Origin: CAZNPU01 sp964575335
GTDB lineage: Bacteria > Planctomycetota > Phycisphaerae > Phycisphaerales > SM1A02
NCBI GenBank assembly: GCA_964575335.1
Contig: CAZNPU010000002.1
Coordinates: 186,001 to 250,000 of the forward strand
DNA: 64,000 nt
Reading direction: 5' to 3'
Position 1 is the stretch's first letter, and every line of letters starts with the position of its first letter. Shown here in pieces: positions 61,857-64,000 of the stretch. Made by a program: the position numbers and the translations under genes. The notes below the pieces were generated by a model that had not been told where the DNA came from, did no database searches, and was given only the letters and a program-made list of their open reading frames with translations.

Positions 61857-63035
61857 TTACGCCGATCGCCGCACGGCGAGAAGGAAGCATCCGACCGCGG
61901 TGACTGCAAGCAGAATGAATCCCCACATGTATGAGCCGGTTGCTTCGTACAGCGCGCCGACAGCCAGAGGCGGGAAGAAGCCGCCCAGCCCGCCGGCTGC
62001 TCCGACGATGCCAGTGACGGTGCCAACCGTGGTGGGGAAATACTCCGGCACCAGTTTGAACACCGCGCCGTTGCCCAATCCCAATACCGCAGCAACGCCC
62101 AGCGCGCCGATCGTAAACGTCAGCATGATCGGGCAGGCCATGAACAGCGCGAAGACTGCCGTGGCGGGAAACACCCACAGCAGCACGATGCGGCCGCCAA
62201 AACGGTCAGCCAGCATGCCGCCAATGGGGCGCATGGCCGTCGCCAGCACCACAAAGCCGGCGGTTCGAAAACCTGCATCCTGCAATGTCAGCGAAAACGT
62301 GCCGGTGAGGAATTTCGGCAGCGATATGCTCATCGCCACAAATCCGCCAAAGGTTAGAAAGTAATACGTGCACAGCACCCAGGTCATGGCGTTTCGAAGC
62401 GGCGCAAAGCTCGCTGCGATGGTGGCTGGCCGCGCAACGCCCGGCGCGTTTTTCGCCAGTGCAGTAAAAATCACCAGCCATATGCCAGTCACCAGAGCAA
62501 TGCCCCAGAATCCCCAGGCGTATCCGAATGTTGCTGCCAGCAGCGGCGCGCCGAAAGCAGCCAGCGACTGGCCGATGTTACCCGCGCCGTAGATTCCCAG
62601 CGCCATGCCTTGCTTGTGCGGCGGATACCACCGGCTTGTGAACCCCACGCCAACCGCAAAGCCGGCCAGACCGATACCGACGAAAAACCCGCAAATCAAA
62701 AGCTGCCAGTATGACTCAGCAAATCCCAGCAGAACACACGGCACGATCGCCAGCGCCATGGTCCAGATGAAAACGATTCGGCCGCCGTAGCGATCTGCCA
62801 GCAGTCCCAGCGGGATGCGGCCGACACTACCCAGCAAGACAGGCAGCGCGATTGCGATCCACGCCTGCAGTTCGCTTAAGCCCATTCGTTCCTGCACGCT
62901 GCCGATCATTGCAGAAACCGATCCGAACACCGCAAAGCACGCAGCAAATGCGCCGGTAGCAAGCGTCAGTTGCAGGGGATTGCCCTGATGATGCACTGGA
63001 GAGACAGCGGATGATGTTGCAGATGTGGGCATCAT
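61857..63035 (-). CDS. NarK-type MFS nitrate/nitrite transporter
   Basis: A 392-residue transporter with about 12 membrane helices. The nitrate/nitrite signature glycine-rich helices of the NarK/NasA family are both visible: LGIYGAGNIGQSLAAFG and TGIVGAAGGLGGFFPPL. The N-terminal helix LGSVGRIPLGLLADRYGGR holds the usual RIPLG and MFS loop motifs, repeated in the second half as RPIGGMLADRFGGR. The family moves nitrate in or nitrite out across the inner membrane. It is next to DUF6755 and Rieske genes on the same strand, which suggests an electron-transport setting. Direction of transport cannot be read. Confidence 0.88.
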   Translation of the reverse strand: MMPTSATSSAVSPVHHQGNPLQLTLATGAFAACFAVFGSVSAMIGSVQERMGLSELQAWIAIALPVLLGSVGRIPLGLLADRYGGRIVFIWTMALAIVPCVLLGFAESYWQLLICGFFVGIGLAGFAVGVGFTSRWYPPHKQGMALGIYGAGNIGQSLAAFGAPLLAATFGYAWGFWGIALVTGIWLVIFTALAKNAPGVARPATIAASFAPLRNAMTWVLCTYYFLTFGGFVAMSISLPKFLTGTFSLTLQDAGFRTAGFVVLATAMRPIGGMLADRFGGRIVLLWVFPATAVFALFMACPIMLTFTIGALGVAAVLGLGNGAVFKLVPEYFPTTVGTVTGIVGAAGGLGGFFPPLAVGALYEATGSYMWGFILLAVTAVGCFLLAVRRSA

Positions 63036-63086
63036 GGCGGAGTCTTATCGACAGGTTATTGAAGGCAGGCGCGCCAAGGTCATAAG

Positions 63087-63178
63087 GAATGATGACACGA
63101 TGACACTGTGAAGAGGTAACAAGATAAGGCCTTGAAATTTGAAGTGACTTACCTTGTTATTGTGTCATCCTGTTATTG
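63087..63178. repeat. Small inverted-repeat-like AT-rich segment
   Basis: GATGACACGATGACAC near 63091-63106 and a segment with GTAACAAGATAAGG near 63117-63129 are loosely inverted with TTACCTTGTTATTGTGTCAT near 63149-63168. It sits between the transporter and DUF6755 genes, and its bases (TTATTGTGTCATCC) differ from the GC-rich genes around it. It may be another remnant of the short dispersed elements seen elsewhere. Confidence 0.35.
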
Positions 63179-63180
63179 AA

Positions 63181-63444
63181 TCATCGCCGCTCTCGCTCCA
63201 TGCGATACAGGTACCGCAGCAGCCCGACATTGAGCAGGAAGCAGAAAAGACTGGAAAACGCTGCAGGCCAGATGACCGACTCATCGCCGCCTAAATACGC
63301 GTTCATCGTCGCAGTCAGCAGCCAGAGCTGGAGAATGACCAGAATCAAAATGAACGCAAGCATGCCGTAGACGACCGTCGTACGCTGCTCGCGAGTGAAG
63401 GGACGCTTGGGTGGGGAAGCGGGTTGTTTGACGGTGCGGCTCAT
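63181..63444 (-). CDS. DUF6755-type small membrane protein
   Basis: An 87-residue protein with two membrane helices: VVYGMLAFILILVILQLWLL and IWPAAFSSLFCFLLNVGLL, joined by a short loop TATMNAYLGGDES, with a basic N terminus (KQPASPPKRPFTREQR) and a basic C terminus. I recognise this as the DUF6755 family found in planctomycetes near respiratory genes. I start at the ATG at 63444 (MSRTVK) rather than 63480. It lies between the transporter and the Rieske gene, so an accessory part of that redox complex is plausible but inferred. Confidence 0.75.
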   Translation of the reverse strand: MSRTVKQPASPPKRPFTREQRTTVVYGMLAFILILVILQLWLLTATMNAYLGGDESVIWPAAFSSLFCFLLNVGLLRYLYRMERERR

Positions 63445-63499
63445 GGTGTTATGCAGGCAGACAAGAAGATGGGGAGACAAGAGGCATAGAGGCTTCGCC

Positions 63500-63725
63500 T
63501 TACTGTGCCTTTCTGCTCATCGCTGATGTACGATTCTGGTCCGTGATGATCCATTTATCGGAGTGGTTGATCATGCTCACGATCATCCTGATTAACTGCT
63601 CATATTCGTTTTTCAGCCTTTCATCGGTCTCGCGGGCAAGATGACCGCAGGTCACAGCGAATTCAATCCACGTCAGCGAAAGCTTTCTGATAAACCCCCA
63701 GATCCCGGTGTGTCTGAATCCTCAT
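63500..63725 (-). pseudogene. Decayed four-helix-bundle (S23-type) gene
   Basis: From the ATG at 63725 the frame reads MRIQTHRDLGVYQKAFADVD and stops at 63663, matching the start of the four-helix-bundle family (23S rRNA intervening-sequence protein type, where DL.VYQKAF is typical). The next frame continues with WIEFAVTCGHLARETDERL, then NEYEQLIRMIVSMIN and HSDKWII, matching the C-terminal half of the same family, and stops at 63500. The middle (about 70 residues) is deleted and the two halves are out of frame, so the gene is broken. Flanking CT-rich segments are roughly inverted relative to each other. Confidence 0.75.
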
Positions 63726-63807
63726 ATTGCTGTTCCCCTGCTTTCACTGACTTGCAGCCTGCGCTTCTCCCAATCTCCCCCTTCCTTGTCTCTCTATCCC
63801 TCATCCC

Positions 63808-64000
63808 TCACACCGTCCGCCACTCTACCCCTGTCGCATACACATCGTCGCCGCGAATCTCCAGCAAGATGCGCGGCAGCGGGCGAGGCGGCGGACCAGC
63901 GAGCACGCGGCCTGTCTGCAGGTCGAAATATCCCTCGTGACACGGGCAGTGAATCACGCCTTTCTCCACATCCGGAATCACCGCACAGGCAAGGTGCGTG
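63808..64000 (-). CDS. Rieske [2Fe-2S] protein, 3' end only
   Basis: The gene runs off the right edge; about 64 codons are visible. They read THLACAV, then VIHCPCHEGYFD and GRVLAGPPPRPLPRI, which are the second half of the Rieske cluster motif (a Cys just before THL lies outside the window, then HCPCH) and the proline loop typical of bc1/b6f-type Rieske proteins. The end (LLEIRGDDVYATGVEWRTV) is the normal last strand. It is probably part of a cytochrome bc-type complex encoded further right, with DUF6755 and the NarK-type transporter on its 3' side. Confidence 0.88.
   Translation of the reverse strand, partial: THLACAVIPDVEKGVIHCPCHEGYFDLQTGRVLAGPPPRPLPRILLEIRGDDVYATGVEWRTV

Overview
The window looks like part of a chromosome from a planctomycete, most likely of the class Phycisphaerae. 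Three things point that way. A secreted protease ends in two short dockerin-like repeats with the pattern ADIAP..DGQVN.EDLLAVI.AWG. A small secreted protein ends in a PEP-CTERM-like tail (PAPGALALLGIAG plus RRRR). Several families common in planctomycetes are present: the CxxCGYNLRG zinc-ribbon membrane protein, an ECF sigma factor beside a von Willebrand protein, DUF6755, and a four-helix-bundle (S23-type) gene remnant. No tRNA, rRNA, CRISPR array, intact transposase or phage gene was seen.

Region by region: 0.3-1.0 kb holds a metallophosphoesterase. 1.6-12.4 kb, plus strand, is a signalling block: a cysteine-bearing MetOD1 sensor, an eight-PAS histidine kinase whose last PAS resembles the FixL haem domain, a single-domain response regulator, and two further kinases of the same unusual GHDMGN type. 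All three kinases end in the same degenerate receiver-like domain. 12.6-25.6 kb, minus strand, is a metabolic run: a SucC-like and a SucD-like CoA ligase, a citryl-CoA lyase-like protein, a fused homoaconitase-type aconitase, an isocitrate/isopropylmalate-type dehydrogenase and an MmgE/PrpD protein. Read together these could carry acetyl-CoA plus oxaloacetate to 2-oxoglutarate through citryl-CoA, or run in reverse. This is the best candidate for an undescribed system.

25.7-35.5 kb carries histidine ammonia-lyase, a TlpA-like thioredoxin protein next to a secreted cysteine-rich protein, a phosphomannomutase/phosphoglucomutase, a membrane-anchored P-loop ATPase, and a partial kynurenine set (tryptophan dioxygenase, formamidase, and a RidA protein resembling 2-aminomuconate deaminase). 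36-43.7 kb carries phosphatidylserine synthase, a lipoprotein with a poly-serine microsatellite, a LOG-family protein and a very large AsmA-like protein. 43.8-44.25 and 49.28-49.48 kb are two related elements bounded by inverted repeats. Between and after them lie an epimerase, a zinc-ribbon membrane protein, the sigma factor/vWA pair, a HEAT-like secreted protein and a SPOR lipoprotein.

51.8-61.8 kb holds an acyl-CoA synthetase, the secreted trypsin-like protease, the PEP-CTERM-like protein with a perfect terminator, and HrpA helicase. The right end (61.9-64 kb, minus strand) has a NarK-type transporter, a DUF6755 membrane protein, a decayed four-helix-bundle gene and the 3' end of a Rieske protein, which suggests a respiratory locus continuing beyond the window.
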